Shown: one piece after another, positions 1-12,014 of the stretch
Layout of the letters: each line of letters begins with the position of its first letter
Numbering within the stretch: the stretch's first letter is position 1
Source: Paracoccus cavernae
GTDB lineage: Bacteria > Pseudomonadota > Alphaproteobacteria > Rhodobacterales > Rhodobacteraceae
Length of the DNA stretch: 64,000 nucleotides
Reading direction: 5' to 3'
Assembly (NCBI GenBank): GCA_030410095.1
Contig: JAUFRC010000001.1
Span: forward strand, 2,932,501-2,996,500
Translations under genes and position numbers: made by a program
Notes under the pieces: model-generated
What the model saw: the letters and a program-made list of their open reading frames with translations, nothing else
Told to the model about the DNA's origin: nothing
Databases searched by the model: none

Positions 1-1757
<1,757 letters not shown>

Positions 1758-1870
1758 GATCCGGAAGAAGGCAGACCAGTACGTGAAAAACATTCGCGGA
1801 AAACCCTTCCTCCAATGCATCCTTGGACATCGTATCCCGCTCGCGGGAAACGCCGATTGCTTCTTTCCTG

Positions 1871-1986
1871 GTCTGGTGGCTTTAGCACGAGCAAAACACC
1901 CGATCCCATCCCGAACTCGGCCGTTAAGTGCCGTTGCGCCAATGGTACTGCGTCTCAAGACGTGGGAGAGTAGGTCACCGCCAGAC
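1871..1986 (+). rRNA. 5S ribosomal RNA
   Basis: The complementary ends 'gtctggtgg' and 'ccgccagac' enclose the conserved core 'cccgatcccatcccgaactc' and 'gtgggagagtaggtc'. Length is about 116 nt, as usual. It sits about 115 bp after the 23S 3' end in the same transcription unit and is followed by tRNA-fMet. Confidence 0.95.
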
Positions 1987-2056
1987 CTGGAAAGAAGCAA
2001 ATAATTCTCTCAAAACGATAACAATATACCGCGATCAAAACACCGAACGCGCATGG

Positions 2057-2133
<77 letters not shown>

Positions 2134-2148
2134 ATATCCAAAAAAACA

Positions 2149-2172
2149 GCGCCCAAAATGGGCGCTTTTTGC
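2149..2172 (+). terminator. Rho-independent terminator of rRNA/tRNA operon
   Basis: The arms gcgccc (2149-2154) and gggcgc (2160-2165) are perfect, with a five-base loop and a T-run immediately after. It lies 16 bp downstream of tRNA-fMet. Confidence 0.85.
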
Positions 2173-2210
2173 GTTCATAAATGCCGAAGACGTGTGAATC
2201 CGTGAGGTTT

Positions 2211-2297
2211 TGACCTGCCACTGAACTTTCATCTCGGCAGTGGGGCGGGTTTTGGTTCGATTCAGCACCCGTTCGCGTTCATCGTCCGCACCCGTTC
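2211..2297. repeat. Possible remnant of a second IS end
   Basis: A 'tgacctgccactgaac' stretch at about 2211 resembles the terminal repeat of the adjoining IS3-family element, which begins 'tgacctgccccc' at 2298. No transposase belongs to it. This looks like the leftover end of a related element beside a second insertion. The match is short, so confidence is low. Confidence 0.35.
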
Positions 2298-2322
2298 TGA
2301 CCTGCCCCCGTTGGTCCCTCAT

Positions 2323-3220
2323 TCATAACGAGAGTCTGCCGGTTTGTGATTGGTAGCTGGGTCGGTGGTTCTGGGCAAGCGCGCCGGGCGCGGCGCCATC
2401 AGTTAGCGCAAGCGTCCGGCGCGCTTCGAGCGGCGTCAGGTTGCCGAGCGAGGAATGCGGTCTGACGGCGTTGTAGTCGTAGCGCCAAAGCGCGATCTTG
2501 CGGCGGGCGTCATCCAGGGTGTCGAAGATCTCCTCGTTCAGCAGTTCGTCGCGCAGCCTGCCGTTGAAGCTTTCGATGAGGGCATTCTGCTGTGGCTTGC
2601 CAGGGTCGATGTAGTGCCAGGCGACGTCATTCTTCTCGGCCCACTTCAGGATGGCGTGACTGGTAAACTCGGTGCCATTGTCGCTGACGATGCAGGCCGG
2701 CTTACCATAGATCCTGACCAGCGCGTTCGGCTCACGCGCGACCCTTGCGCCCGAGATGCTGGTGTCGGCGATCAGGCACAGGTTCTCTCGGCAGCAATCG
2801 TCGATCACGACCAGGGTCCGGAACTTGCGCGACGCCCCGAACGTGTCGGCAACAAAGTCCAGCGACCAGCGCTGGTTCGGCATCAGGGCGAGAGGCATCG
2901 GCGTGCGTGTGCCACGCGCCCGCTTGCGGCCGCGCCTGCGCCGGACCGACAGCCCTTCGTCGCTAGAGCCGATACAGCTTCTTTGGGTTCATCAGCATGT
3001 CTCTGCGCTCCAGCAGCAGACCGATCCGCCGATAACCGAACCGTCGGCGTAGCGCCGCAATCTCCTGCATAGCCTTGCGGATCTCCGGGTTGTCGGGCGG
3101 CCACTCGCGCCGCCCCGTCTTCGGATCGACACCGATCAGGAGGTAGGCCCGGCGCTGCGAGATATCATGATCCCGCATCGCCCTGAGCACCGCATCCCGC
3201 CGTGCTTTCGGTGTCGTCAT
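2323..3220 (-). pseudogene. IS3-family transposase orfB (DDE integrase), frameshifted
   Basis: The C-terminal part (2323 to about 2930) has the rve/DDE integrase core: [10 protein letters not shown], then [11 protein letters not shown], then [13 protein letters not shown] and the closing [12 protein letters not shown]. The N-terminal part (2963-3220) has the HTH-21 region ending RRFGYRRIGLLLERR and KKLYRL. Between them a two-base deficit after KKLYRL creates a stop; restoring it gives the usual [11 protein letters not shown] linker. The start overlaps the end of orfA, as is normal where orfB is made by programmed -1 frameshifting. Confidence 0.85.
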
Positions 3221-3438
3221 GGCTTTCCCAGCAGGCGCTTCAGTTTGCCGTTCTCGTCTTCGAGCGCCCTCAGCCTTTGGGCATCGGACACGTCCATGCC
3301 CCCATACTTAGCCTTGAACTTGTAGAACGTCGCTGGACTCAGGCCATGACGGCGACAGACTTCCGCCGTCGCCATTCCGGCTTCCTGCTCCTTGATCATT
3401 CCGATGATCTGTGCCTCGGTGAAGCGGCTTTTCCTCAT
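3217..3438 (-). pseudogene. IS3-family transposase orfA, internally deleted
   Basis: The protein begins MRKSRFTEAQIIGMIKE and has the HTH motif VCRRHGLSPATFYKFKAKYG expected of IS407-type orfA. Normally the leucine-zipper segment after KLKRLL continues for about 13 more residues before the final LGK. Here KLKRLL runs straight into GKP and a stop, so part of the zipper and probably the frameshift region is missing. The ATG at 3438 is chosen over the upstream in-frame ATG at 3465 because it begins the conserved sequence. Confidence 0.8.
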
Positions 3439-3605
3439 GTCGTTTGCTCCTTCGTGATGAAGCAAAATCTACATTAAACCGAGGGACGTTCTGGGGAGCA
3501 GGTCACTACGAGAAAACTCTACGTTTGAACCCCGCTAAATTTTGGGAGGATTACCCCGCCCAGCAATCGTCCTGTTCTGGCTATGAGCCACAATGGGTCC
3601 TGAGC

Positions 3606-4705
3606 CTAGTTAACGATGAAGTCTGCGTGGAGGGCGCCAGCAGCATGAATCGATTTGAGAATATCGATTAGATCTCGTGGTTTAACACCTAGGGAGTTGA
3701 GGCCAGCGACGACTTCGGAGAGTGATGCTTCGCCCCTCACTTCAGCTAAGCCAGTCCCAGGCTCATGTGCAATTTCTGCTTCAGTTCTGGGCTGGACTAT
3801 CGTCTCCCCAAAAGCGAACGGATTGGGTTGGGATGTGAGCGGGGACTCTCGCACGCGGAGAGATAGATTTCCTTGGGAGATTGCTACTCTGGAAATGCGG
3901 ACGTCATCCCCAAGCACAATTGTTCCGGATTTATGATCGACCACAACGCGTGCGATCGCTTCCGGTTCTACCTTGATACTCTCAATTCTGCCTATCAAAC
4001 GGGCAGGATTCACGGAACCGAGCTGAGAAAGCTCTACTACAACGGTTCCTGAATCTATGAGAGTGGCTAACCCCGCATTGAAATCGTTGTTAATTGCTGC
4101 TTCAATACGCGCGGCCGTGGTAAAGTCAGGAGAGCGTAGAGCAAGCTTAATAGTTTTCATTTCTGAGAATGAAAAGCCTACTTCGCGTTCGACTCTTGCA
4201 CCCAAAGGGATAGTGCCGGTGGTGGGAACACCGAGTACCACTGATGCCGCCTCCCTGTGGCCTCTGCACCGCCCGAGAGAACCGCGCCTTGAGCGACGGC
4301 GTATACCTCTCCGTCAGCCGCATTGAGCGGTGTCATGACCAATGTCCCTCCAAGGAGGCTTTTCGCGTCTCCGATTGCCGCTACATTTACATCAATTTGT
4401 GAGCCGTTTCGCGAGAATGGGGGCAGTGAAGCTGTGACGATGACTGCTGCAACGTTCTTAGGTCTGGTGTTTTCGCCGGCTATGTTAATGCCCAGTCTTT
4501 CAAGGAGATTGGCCATTATCTCTTCTGTAAAGGGGCTGTTTCTGAGGCTATCACCAGACCCGCTTAGTCCGACGACTAAGCCATAACCTACGAGATCGTT
4601 ACCTCGAACGCCTTCGATGTTCACGATATCTTTTATGCGAATGGGTGCGGAGAAAGATGAAAGTGGGAGGAGAATGCTAATTAAGAATAGAGTCACACAC
4701 CTCAT
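3606..4705 (-). CDS. flgI: Flagellar P-ring protein FlgI (one frame break)
   Basis: FlgI polymerises into the P-ring around the flagellar rod in the peptidoglycan layer. The N-terminal part has a signal peptide (MRCVTLFLISILLPLSSFSA), then IRIKDIVNIEGVRGNDLVGYGLVVGLSGSGD, typical of FlgI; the C-terminal part from about residue 155 continues VVLGVPTTGTIP to LGVKPRDLIDILKSIHAAGAL. The frames change near 4245, where a G run is one base short (repair reads EATGEAASVV). About 366 residues, normal for FlgI. The start at 4705 overlaps the flgL stop by 4 bp, so it is the last gene of the motB-flgEKLI operon. The base composition is AT-rich for this genome. Confidence 0.9.
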
Positions 4706-5721
4706 CTGAGATAGTCCGTCAGCCTAAGTGAAGAAAGTCGGGCTGTTAGTGTGTAAAGGTTATTTAGATTGCTTTCCGTTTCCTTCAAGGAAAGGGCCGT
4801 TTCAAATGGTTCAGCAGTGATCATGGTATTGCGACTAACAGAGAGTGCGGAGCTTTCGCTAGAATTTTGTGCAATTTCTTTTTTCAAGAGTTCCTCGCTG
4901 AAGCCTACGCGCGAGCGCTCGATGGACATCAGGTCATTGCCATGGATTAAAGCCTCTCCGGCAGCGATGAGAAGACCTCTTTGCAGGTTACCATCTTGGT
5001 TGGTCTGAGGTGATCCGGCTATTGTATAGAGCGCGAGACCTCTCAGGATCTCTCTTATAGCGGGGCTGGATGCATTGGTTGAAATGTTTATCGTTCGTCG
5101 CTCAGACGTGGGGAATTCATGAGAAGTATCGAGGTTTCCCTTGTATATGTTGTCGATGTATCCTGCGCCACCGGCGGGCGCATCGAACCAGTTCTTTATT
5201 GAGGTTTCGATATCTGCTAGACTGCTGAGGCCGGATATTTCAAATGATATTTCATCGATGAGCGCGTTAGCTGATGGTAGAGGAGCGGTATCTGTTCGGG
5301 ATCCGGAAAAGAGGGACTTTCCGGCGAGCGTTGTGTTAAGCGCACGTATGGTCGATGCTAAATGCTCTTTGCTTTGGGCGTTTCGAATATCAATCTGTGC
5401 GTCGGAAGATAGACTTGCTTCGCTTATCAAGGCAGGGCCAAGGTCAACGATGGTGTCTTGTATTGATTGCATTGCAAGTTGCATCGCGTTTAGCGTGCCC
5501 TCGGCTTCAGTCGTGTTTTTCTTGAAGGCGTCGAGAAGAGCTAGTTTGTGCTCGACCTGATTGATGATTGCTGTATTGCCTCCAAGATGTTTCGCTAAGT
5601 CTTTCTTAATTCCGGTAGTCGCTTCGTAGCTCAACGTATTTATTTTACTTTTTGTTGACAGGTTGCTTTGACGTGTGTGATAGAGTCGAGCAAGGTCGCC
5701 AATAGATGATAGATTTTTCAT
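4702..5721 (-). CDS. flgL: Flagellar hook-filament junction protein FlgL (HAP3)
   Basis: A 339-residue intact ORF. The N-terminal helix region (SIGDLARLYHTRQSNLSTK) and the C-terminal helices (EPFETALSLKETESNLNNLY, then TARLSSLRLTDYL) resemble the paired flagellin-like coiled coils that pack in the hook-filament junction. Identification rests on position between flgK and flgI as well as sequence. The Rhodobacterales FlgL family is divergent. The start overlaps the flgK stop by 4 bp (5718-5721). Like flgI, it is AT-rich relative to flgE and motB. Confidence 0.85.
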   Translation of the reverse strand: MKNLSSIGDLARLYHTRQSNLSTKSKINTLSYEATTGIKKDLAKHLGGNTAIINQVEHKLALLDAFKKNTTEAEGTLNAMQLAMQSIQDTIVDLGPALISEASLSSDAQIDIRNAQSKEHLASTIRALNTTLAGKSLFSGSRTDTAPLPSANALIDEISFEISGLSSLADIETSIKNWFDAPAGGAGYIDNIYKGNLDTSHEFPTSERRTINISTNASSPAIREILRGLALYTIAGSPQTNQDGNLQRGLLIAAGEALIHGNDLMSIERSRVGFSEELLKKEIAQNSSESSALSVSRNTMITAEPFETALSLKETESNLNNLYTLTARLSSLRLTDYLR

Positions 5722-7174
5722 GAAATCCTCAAGATGCTATCCAACATATCGTTGACTGCTTGAATAACTTTGGCGTTTGCCGCGTAGGAACGTTCGAGCT
5801 GAAGTAACGTTTCCATTTCTTTGTCGCTATCGACTCCGTGTGCGAGCAATGACGACTTTATCGTTGAAGCGTAGGTTGCATCATGGGCCTCGCTAGCTTC
5901 GGATTTGACCCGATTGTTTGCAACGAATGATTGTAGGTCGGAAACACTCGAGAAAAGCGACTTCAGAGCTCCAGATGTGCCGGATCCAGTGCTGTATTTT
6001 GGTGTCGAGATTGCATCGAGGATGTTCAGGATTCTTCCGCCTTCGCCTGGGGGCCTGACTGCGTTGCATGCATGCCGTCGCGGATACGCCAAAGCTCACC
6101 ACCTCCGTCGGGTATGATGGCGTTGTTTACGGCAATGCGGTTGGCGAAACCCAAGGTCGAGTGAGTATCGAGTGCACTTTGAGCATCGGTGAAGAGACCA
6201 GCTTCACCAAGAGCTAGGGTGTCGTCGACGGAAGGGTCCGACAAGCGATCGTAAAGGTTTTTGCGAGTGTATCGAGTTGTTGTTGATATTGTGGCGCGAG
6301 GTTGTCACGGATATTAAAGTTCGCGGCCAAGCCGCCGCCTTTGAACATGTTCATCTGCGCCTGGGTGAGGGCGACCCCATCGACCGTGAGGGTGGAAAGT
6401 TGGCCACCACTGTTGCTCATTTGGTAACTGACTGTGCCTGCGGATGAGAACTCTATTTTTGCGGGTTTTAGTCCGTCGATGAGCGTCGCGCCGCCCTTTG
6501 TGAAGAGCGAGATCATGCCGTTGTCGCGCTGCACCTCTTTGATCGGGACGATATCTGAAATGCCGTCGATCGTGGCTTGTCGGGCGTCAATCAGTGCGGA
6601 TGCATCTTGACCTTTGGCTTGCGCGATCGTGACGAGACGATTGAGGCGGGCGACTTCGGAAAGGGCAGTGTTAAGGCGACCGACATCGCCTTCGATCGAC
6701 TTGTCGGCCATGGTTCGGGCTTTTGCAGTTCGATCGCGATGTAGTTGATCTTGTTGCTCAGGCTGACGGCGCTTTCTGCAACGTTGCGCAGCTCTGCGTC
6801 GCTATCGGGAATGGCGGCTGCCGAGGTTAGTGCGGCTTGGAACTCGCTTAGGATCGCTGTGAGGAGTCACTTTGATTGACGCTGCCCACGGCACTTTCCA
6901 TGGCGACCTGAAAGCTAGCGAGCGTCGAAGATGATCCCAAGCTGGATTCGGCGATCCTGTGATCGGCGAGGATAGCGGCCGGAACGAGGCGATTTATGCC
7001 TTCTACCCGTACACCGCCGCCATTCCCGCCAAGGGTACGGGATGATAGTTGCAGCTCTCTGGCGCCATAGCCCGGTGTAAGGGCATTGGCGAGGTTAGAG
7101 GATACGACCTCTGTACCGCGGGAAACCGCGCCCAGGCCCGAAAGGGCGTTTGAAAGTGCGATTGATATGCTCAT
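5718..7174 (-). CDS. flgK: Flagellar hook-associated protein FlgK (HAP1), several frame breaks
   Basis: FlgK joins hook to FlgL/filament. The N-terminus (7174 downward) has SISIALSNALSGLGAVSRG, then VSSNLANALTPGYGARELQ, the rod/hook/FlgK N-terminal motif. The middle (6214-6711) and the C-terminus (5718 to about 6050, ending LLQLERSYAANAKVIQAVNDM) are in other frames, with breaks near 6860, 6715, 6240 and 6060. The reconstructed protein is about 485 residues, usual for Rhodobacterales FlgK. Composition shifts within the gene: the 3' third is AT-rich like flgL and flgI, whereas the 5' part resembles the genome norm. Confidence 0.85.
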
Positions 7175-7211
7175 TCAGCTTCTCCTTGGATGGGCCCGGG
7201 GATGTCGGGCG

Positions 7212-8531
7212 TTAACGTTTGATATTGGTGGTTTCCTGCAGCATCTCGTCGACGGTCTGGATGACCTTGGCGTTCGACGAATAGGCGCGCTGGGTTTGGA
7301 TCAGGTCGGTCAGTTCGGCTGCGACATCGGTGGTCGATCCTTCGCGGGCATAGCCGACCACGGCGCCGGTCGGGCCGTCACCTGCGTCCCACAGAAAAAA
7401 CGAGCCCGAGCTGGGAGAGACCTTGTAGGTTTGGTTGTTCAGCGCGATCAGACCGTTGGGATTGGGGACATCGACCAAGGGGACCTGATAGATCGTGCGG
7501 ATGAAGCCGGTGTCGTAGGTCGCGCGGATGAAGCCGTTTTCGTCAATCTCGACCGCTGTCAGGTTGCCCACAGGCGAGCCGTCTTTGGTGATGTTTGTCG
7601 GCGCGAAGTCGTCGCTGAGCTGGGTTAGCCCGTTCGGATCGCCGACACGGCCGATCGCAAGGGTCATCGGTCCACCCTCGACGTTCAGTGCAAGGGTGCC
7701 CGTTACGGGGTCATAGGCGCCGCCGGTCAGCATCGTGACTGAAGCGAGGGTGCCGCCGTTGGTCTGGCTGTCGTCAAAGACCAGCTCATAAGTGCCGATG
7801 ATGTTGCTCGCCGGATCCATGGCGGAGTCGCGGATTTCCATGGTCCATGTATTCGACATGCCGTTTGTGGTGTTCACCATCGGCGTGAAGGTGAAGTTCA
7901 GCGATTCGGAAGTGCCGAGGTTGCCGAAATACTCGACCTTCAGCGGCCAAGGTGTGCCGCTCGCGCCCATCATCGTGTCGGTCGCGGGCAGGTTAACTCC
8001 GAGGTTCATGTTCTTCGTCGGATCGGCAGAAGTCTGGTTGGCGTTGATGACGACCGGTTGCAGGCCCGATGCCGTGTCGCGGGGCATGACGGGGATCGTG
8101 CCGTCGGCGCTGGCTGGCCATCCCATAAGGACAAGGCCGGATTCGGTGCGAAGCACGCCTTCTGCATCGGTCCGGAAGGAGCCGGTCGTGGTCATCATCA
8201 GGGGGCGGTCGCCATTCCCGAGCGATGCGAGCGCGACCGATTGGATCACGGGCAGCATGCCGCGGCCCGAAATTGCGATATCGAGCGCGTTTGCCGAGGA
8301 AACCAGCGCGCCGCGTTCGTCGATCAGCCGGTTGGTGGTCGCCCGAACGCCACCCGCCGAGTAAACACCGGCTCCGCGCGCCTGGTTGATCACCATGCTT
8401 TCGAATTCGGTATTGACGCGCTTGTAGCCGTAAGTCGCGGAGTTCGCGATATTGTCCGAAATACTCGCAAGGCGCGTGGCATTGGCGGCAAGCCCCGCGA
8501 CACCGGCATTCAAGGCGGAAGAAATCGACAT
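7212..8531 (-). CDS. flgE: Flagellar hook protein FlgE
   Basis: FlgE builds the hook. The intact ORF begins MSISSALNAGVAGLAANATR with the SDNIANSATYGYKRV motif of rod/hook proteins. It ends DLIQTQRAYSSNAKVIQTVD, the conserved C-terminal coiled coil that is also found in FlgK. About 439 residues. An in-frame ATG exists 45 bp upstream, but the start at 8531 is preferred because it begins the conserved helix and is preceded by an aggaaagg Shine-Dalgarno. It lies between motB and flgK, transcribed with them. Confidence 0.93.
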   Translation of the reverse strand: MSISSALNAGVAGLAANATRLASISDNIANSATYGYKRVNTEFESMVINQARGAGVYSAGGVRATTNRLIDERGALVSSANALDIAISGRGMLPVIQSVALASLGNGDRPLMMTTTGSFRTDAEGVLRTESGLVLMGWPASADGTIPVMPRDTASGLQPVVINANQTSADPTKNMNLGVNLPATDTMMGASGTPWPLKVEYFGNLGTSESLNFTFTPMVNTTNGMSNTWTMEIRDSAMDPASNIIGTYELVFDDSQTNGGTLASVTMLTGGAYDPVTGTLALNVEGGPMTLAIGRVGDPNGLTQLSDDFAPTNITKDGSPVGNLTAVEIDENGFIRATYDTGFIRTIYQVPLVDVPNPNGLIALNNQTYKVSPSSGSFFLWDAGDGPTGAVVGYAREGSTTDVAAELTDLIQTQRAYSSNAKVIQTVDEMLQETTNIKR

Positions 8532-8618
8532 CCGTGGAGAACCTTTCCTGAAATCTACGCCCCAGTTGTGGGGCACGGCAGTTAAGATCGGGCTAACGCC
8601 CCAAAGAATTTTCGCCGG

Positions 8619-9413
8619 TCAGCGAAGCAAAATGACTTCAATGCGGTTGTTGCCCGGATCCATCGGGTTCATCGATCGGTTGCGGCGGTCGGCGAAGCTG
8701 GTGACGCGCTGGACGCGTTTGTCGGCGAAACCGGCCTCGCCAAGAAGGTTGCGCAGGGTATGGGCGCGGGCATCCGACAGCGACCAAACCGGCGATTGGA
8801 TCAGCATTTCGGGATAGGCGCGGACATGGCCCGAGATCGCGACATCGTTTTTCACGCGGCCGAGAACACGGGTGAGGATGCCGGAAAGCTCGCGCAGCTC
8901 GGGGCCGGGTTGGGCGGTGTCGCCCACGAAAAGAGGCTCGTTGGTCAGATCGGTGAGCTCGATGACCAGCCCTTCATCGGTCATCCGCGTTACGACATGG
9001 CGCAGGATATTCGTCATCTGCATCGATTCGGCGCCACTTCCGGTCAGCTGGTCCTGAACCTCGCGGGCCATCGTCTCGAATTTGGCATCTTCGGAGGATT
9101 GCGACTGGCGCGTGTCCTTCGAGGCGCCCTGTCCCTCGCCCGAGCTTTCTTCGGCGGTTTCGTCCTTGCCGCCGAAGGTCGAGTCCGAGCCGCCGTTCTG
9201 GGTTTGGATAATGGTCGGATTGAAATATTCCGCGAGGCCCTTGCGCTGCTTTTCCGTAGTGGCATTGAGCAGCCACATCAGCAGGAAAAACGCCATCATC
9301 GCGGTCACGAAATCCGCATAGGCCACTTTCCAGGCACCACCATGATGGCCGCCTTCGCCGGATGCGACGACCCGTTTGATGATGATGGTGGAGTTTCCTG
9401 AATCTGCGGGCAT
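8619..9413 (-). CDS. motB: Flagellar motor protein MotB
   Basis: MotB anchors the proton-conducting stator to peptidoglycan. One transmembrane segment lies at about residues 28-50 (WKVAYADFVTAMMAFFLLMW), with the proton-relay aspartate at about residue 34. A low-complexity linker follows at about 75-110, and a C-terminal OmpA-like peptidoglycan-binding domain at about 150-264 ends SMNPMDPGNNRIEVILLR. 264 residues, intact. It is the first gene of the visible flagellar operon, upstream of flgE. MotA is not in the window. Confidence 0.9.
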   Translation of the reverse strand: MPADSGNSTIIIKRVVASGEGGHHGGAWKVAYADFVTAMMAFFLLMWLLNATTEKQRKGLAEYFNPTIIQTQNGGSDSTFGGKDETAEESSGEGQGASKDTRQSQSSEDAKFETMAREVQDQLTGSGAESMQMTNILRHVVTRMTDEGLVIELTDLTNEPLFVGDTAQPGPELRELSGILTRVLGRVKNDVAISGHVRAYPEMLIQSPVWSLSDARAHTLRNLLGEAGFADKRVQRVTSFADRRNRSMNPMDPGNNRIEVILLR

Positions 9414-9482
9414 GAGCCGACCTTGTACTTGGAGTGATCCATGCAGGCTCTCGCAGGGCGGCAGACAGGTCTAGTTAATGGC

Positions 9483-11071
9483 TCAAATGCGACGCATTTC
9501 CTCGAGGATCATGCGCGCACCTTTCTCGGCGATCATGATCGTGGGGCTGTTGGTATTGCCCGAGGTGATGGTCGGCATGATCGAGGCATCGATGACGCGA
9601 ATCCCCTGAAATCCCCGCAAACGCAGGCGCGGATCGACGATTGCGGCCACGTCCGCCCCCATGCGGGCGGTGCCGACGGGGTGGAAAATCGTCGAGGCGA
9701 TCTGGCCGGCGGCGCGGGCTAGGTCCTCGTCGCTTTCGCCGACCGGACCGGGCTTGAACTCTTCGGGGCGGTAGCGGGCCATGGGCTCTTGCGCCATGAT
9801 TTTGCGCGTCAGGCGATCGATCTCGCGGCGACGAGCTGGTCCGAGGTGGTCGACAGATAGTTCGGCGCGATCTCGGGATGGGCCAGCGGGTCGGGCGCGG
9901 TGATGCGGACATGGCCGCGGCTTTCGGGGCGCAGGTTGCACACGCTCGTGGTCATTGCAGGAAAATCGTGGAGGTTCTCGCCAAATGCCTCGAGGCTGAG
10001 CGGCTGGACGTGATATTCCAGATCCGGCGTCGCGACATCGGGCGAGGATTTCGCGAAAGCGCCGAGCTGGCTCGGGGCCATGCTCATCGGACCCGAACGG
10101 GTCAGGGCATATTGCAGGCCGATCAGCCCCTTGCCCCACCAATGTTTCACCATCTGGTTCAGAGTCTTTCCACCGGAGATCTTCCATGCGCCGCGGATTT
10201 GCAGATGGTCCTGAAGGTTCTCGCCGACCGCTGCATCGCGCAGAACCTCGATCCCCATGCGCTGCAACAGCGCGCCCGGCCCGATGCCCGAGAGTTGCAG
10301 GATTTGCGGCGTGCCGATCGCACCGGCCGACAAGATCACCTCGCGCGCGGTCAGGGTCTCGTTGCGGCCCTGATGCAGGATTTCGACGCCGGTGGCGCGG
10401 CGTCCTTCGAAGGTGACGCGGCGGACATGGCGGTCGGTCAGAACGGTCAGATTGGGGCGCTTGAGGGCGGGACGCAGAAAGGCCTTGGCGGTCGATACGC
10501 GCCAGCCGCCGCGCTGGTTGACCTTGAAGTAGCCTACGCCTTCGTTGTTGCCGGTGTTGAAATCATCGGTGGCGGGGATGCCCGCAGCCTCGGCCGCGCG
10601 GGCGAAATCATCGAGGATTTCCCAGCGGAGGCGCTGCTTTTCGACCCGCCATTCGCCGCCCGCGCCATGATGCTCGGAGGCGCCGTCGAAGTAATCCTCG
10701 GAGGCTTTGAAGAGCGGCCACACATCGTCCGCGCCCCAGCCGGTGCAGCCGAGTTGGCGCCAATGGTCGTAATCGGCGGCCTGACCGCGCAGATAGAGCA
10801 TCCCGTTGATCGAGGAGCAGCCGCCCAACACCCGCCCGCGCGGATAAAGCAGCGCGCGGCCGTTCAGACCGGCCTCGGGGCGGTTTTGAAGCCCCAATCG
10901 GTGCGGGGATTGCCGATACAGTAAAGGTAACCGATCGGGATGTGGATCCAGTGGTAATTGTCGCGACCGCCGGCCTCGATCAGAAGGACGCGGTTGGCGG
11001 GATCCTCGGAGAGGCGGTTGGCCAGAACGCAGCCCGCGCTGCCTGCGCCGACGATGATGAAATCGTAATCC
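9483..11071 (-). CDS. GMC-family FAD-dependent oxidoreductase (two frame breaks)
   Basis: Choline/alcohol dehydrogenase-like flavoprotein. The N-terminal FAD fold MDYDFIIVGAGSAGCVLANR starts at 11071. Next come the first GMC signature (GRVLGGCSSINGMLYLRG) and the second (SAGAIGTPQILQLSGIGP). The C-terminal segment has the catalytic histidine motif FHPVGTARMG and ends with SGNTNSPTIMIAEKGARMI. Breaks lie near 10870 and 9815. About 530 residues in total, standard for BetA/AlkJ-type enzymes. The substrate cannot be told from sequence. It is transcribed away from the pqi operon, with a 205-bp intergenic region to it. Confidence 0.9.
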
Positions 11072-11275
11072 ATAGTGCCTCCTCCCGCGTTGGGGCAGAT
11101 GTGGTCCGGCGCCTCCTCCGGGGTCGTGGTGATGCTTGCCCGCCTCGGCGCGGGGGCGAGCAGGGCGACCGGCATCTGCAAGGGCATAGATCCCGCCCTG
11201 TGGGCGAAGATCAAGGGCCGGCAAATGAAAGCACGACCTTGGCGGGGAGACAAAGGTATGTTTAATCTGCGCATA

Positions 11276-12014
11276 TGATGCGCGAACCCAATATGATCTC
11301 AGAACCGGCGAAGGGCTGATTGCTTGTCCGCGCTGCGACGCCTTGCTGATCGACGAGGAGTTGTCCTTTGGCGAGACCGCGCGTTGCATCCGCTGCAATA
11401 CGGTTCTGGCGCGTCCGCGCGCCGGTGCTTTCTCGCGCATCATCGCCTTGTCGATGACCTCGCTGATCCTGATCGTCAGTGCGATCTTCTTTCCCTTCCT
11501 CGAGATTTCGCGGATGGGCTTCGGCAATACGACATCGCTTTTCGGCGTGGCTTTGGCTTTTTCGCATGGCTGGCTGATGCCGCTGACCATCGCGGTGCTT
11601 GCCATGATCGTGGCCTTGCCTGCGGCGCGGGCGATCCTTCTGGCCTATACCTTGATGCCTTTGTCGCGGGGCAGGGCGCCCTGGGCCCATGCCGTCGGGG
11701 CGTTCCGTCTGTGCGAGGCCCTGCGGCCCTGGTCCATGGCCGAGATTTTCGTGATCGGCACGGCGGTTGCGCTGGTGAAGGTGGCGGGGCTTGCGACGGT
11801 CAGTCTCGGGCCGGCCTTCTGGGCGTTCTGCTGCCTGATTCTCGTCAATATCGCCAGTGACGCCTTTACCAGCGCCGCGACCATCTGGGATGCGATCGAG
11901 GATGGCGGGCTGTCTACCGACGGCCGCGAGCTGGTCGAGGGCAAAGCCTGTGAGCATCGAAGTCGCGCATCCGGCCGTTTCGGGCCGCGAGGGTCAGGAC
12001 GGCTCGGGCCATGA
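11276..12014 (+). CDS. pqiA: PqiA-family inner-membrane protein, first copy (frame break near start)
   Basis: Part of a PqiABC-type lipid transport system. A zinc-ribbon-like CxxC pair (ACPRCDAL and ARCIRCNTV) is followed by four hydrophobic segments, including SLILIVSAIFFPFLEI and AEIFVIGTAVALVKVAG. The proposed ATG at 11276 gives MMREPNMISEPAKG, then a frame break where 'ggcctg' is one C short; repair reads straight into LIACPRC. Without repair the first in-frame start would be TTG at 11343, cutting the first CxxC. The 3' end overlaps the next gene by 65 bp, so the true stop may be slightly earlier. Single PqiA proteins usually contain two such modules; here they are separate genes. Confidence 0.82.

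Larger units (their letters stand above)
2298..3505 (-). mobile_element. IS3-family element (IS407-like), damaged
   Basis: About 1.2 kb bounded by imperfect terminal inverted repeats: 'tgacctgcccccgttggtcc' at 2298 and the reverse complement of 'ggacgttctggggagcaggtca' ending at 3505. It carries orfA and orfB in the order and overlap typical of IS3 elements. No matching 4-bp target duplication is seen (gttc on the left, ctac on the right). Both ORFs are damaged, so the copy is probably inactive unless the breaks are sequence errors. Confidence 0.85.

Noticed and set aside
4200..4260. Programmed ribosomal frameshifting in flgI, ahcY and others
   Set aside because: The breaks lack slippery heptamers and are too numerous; base loss in G/C runs explains them better.
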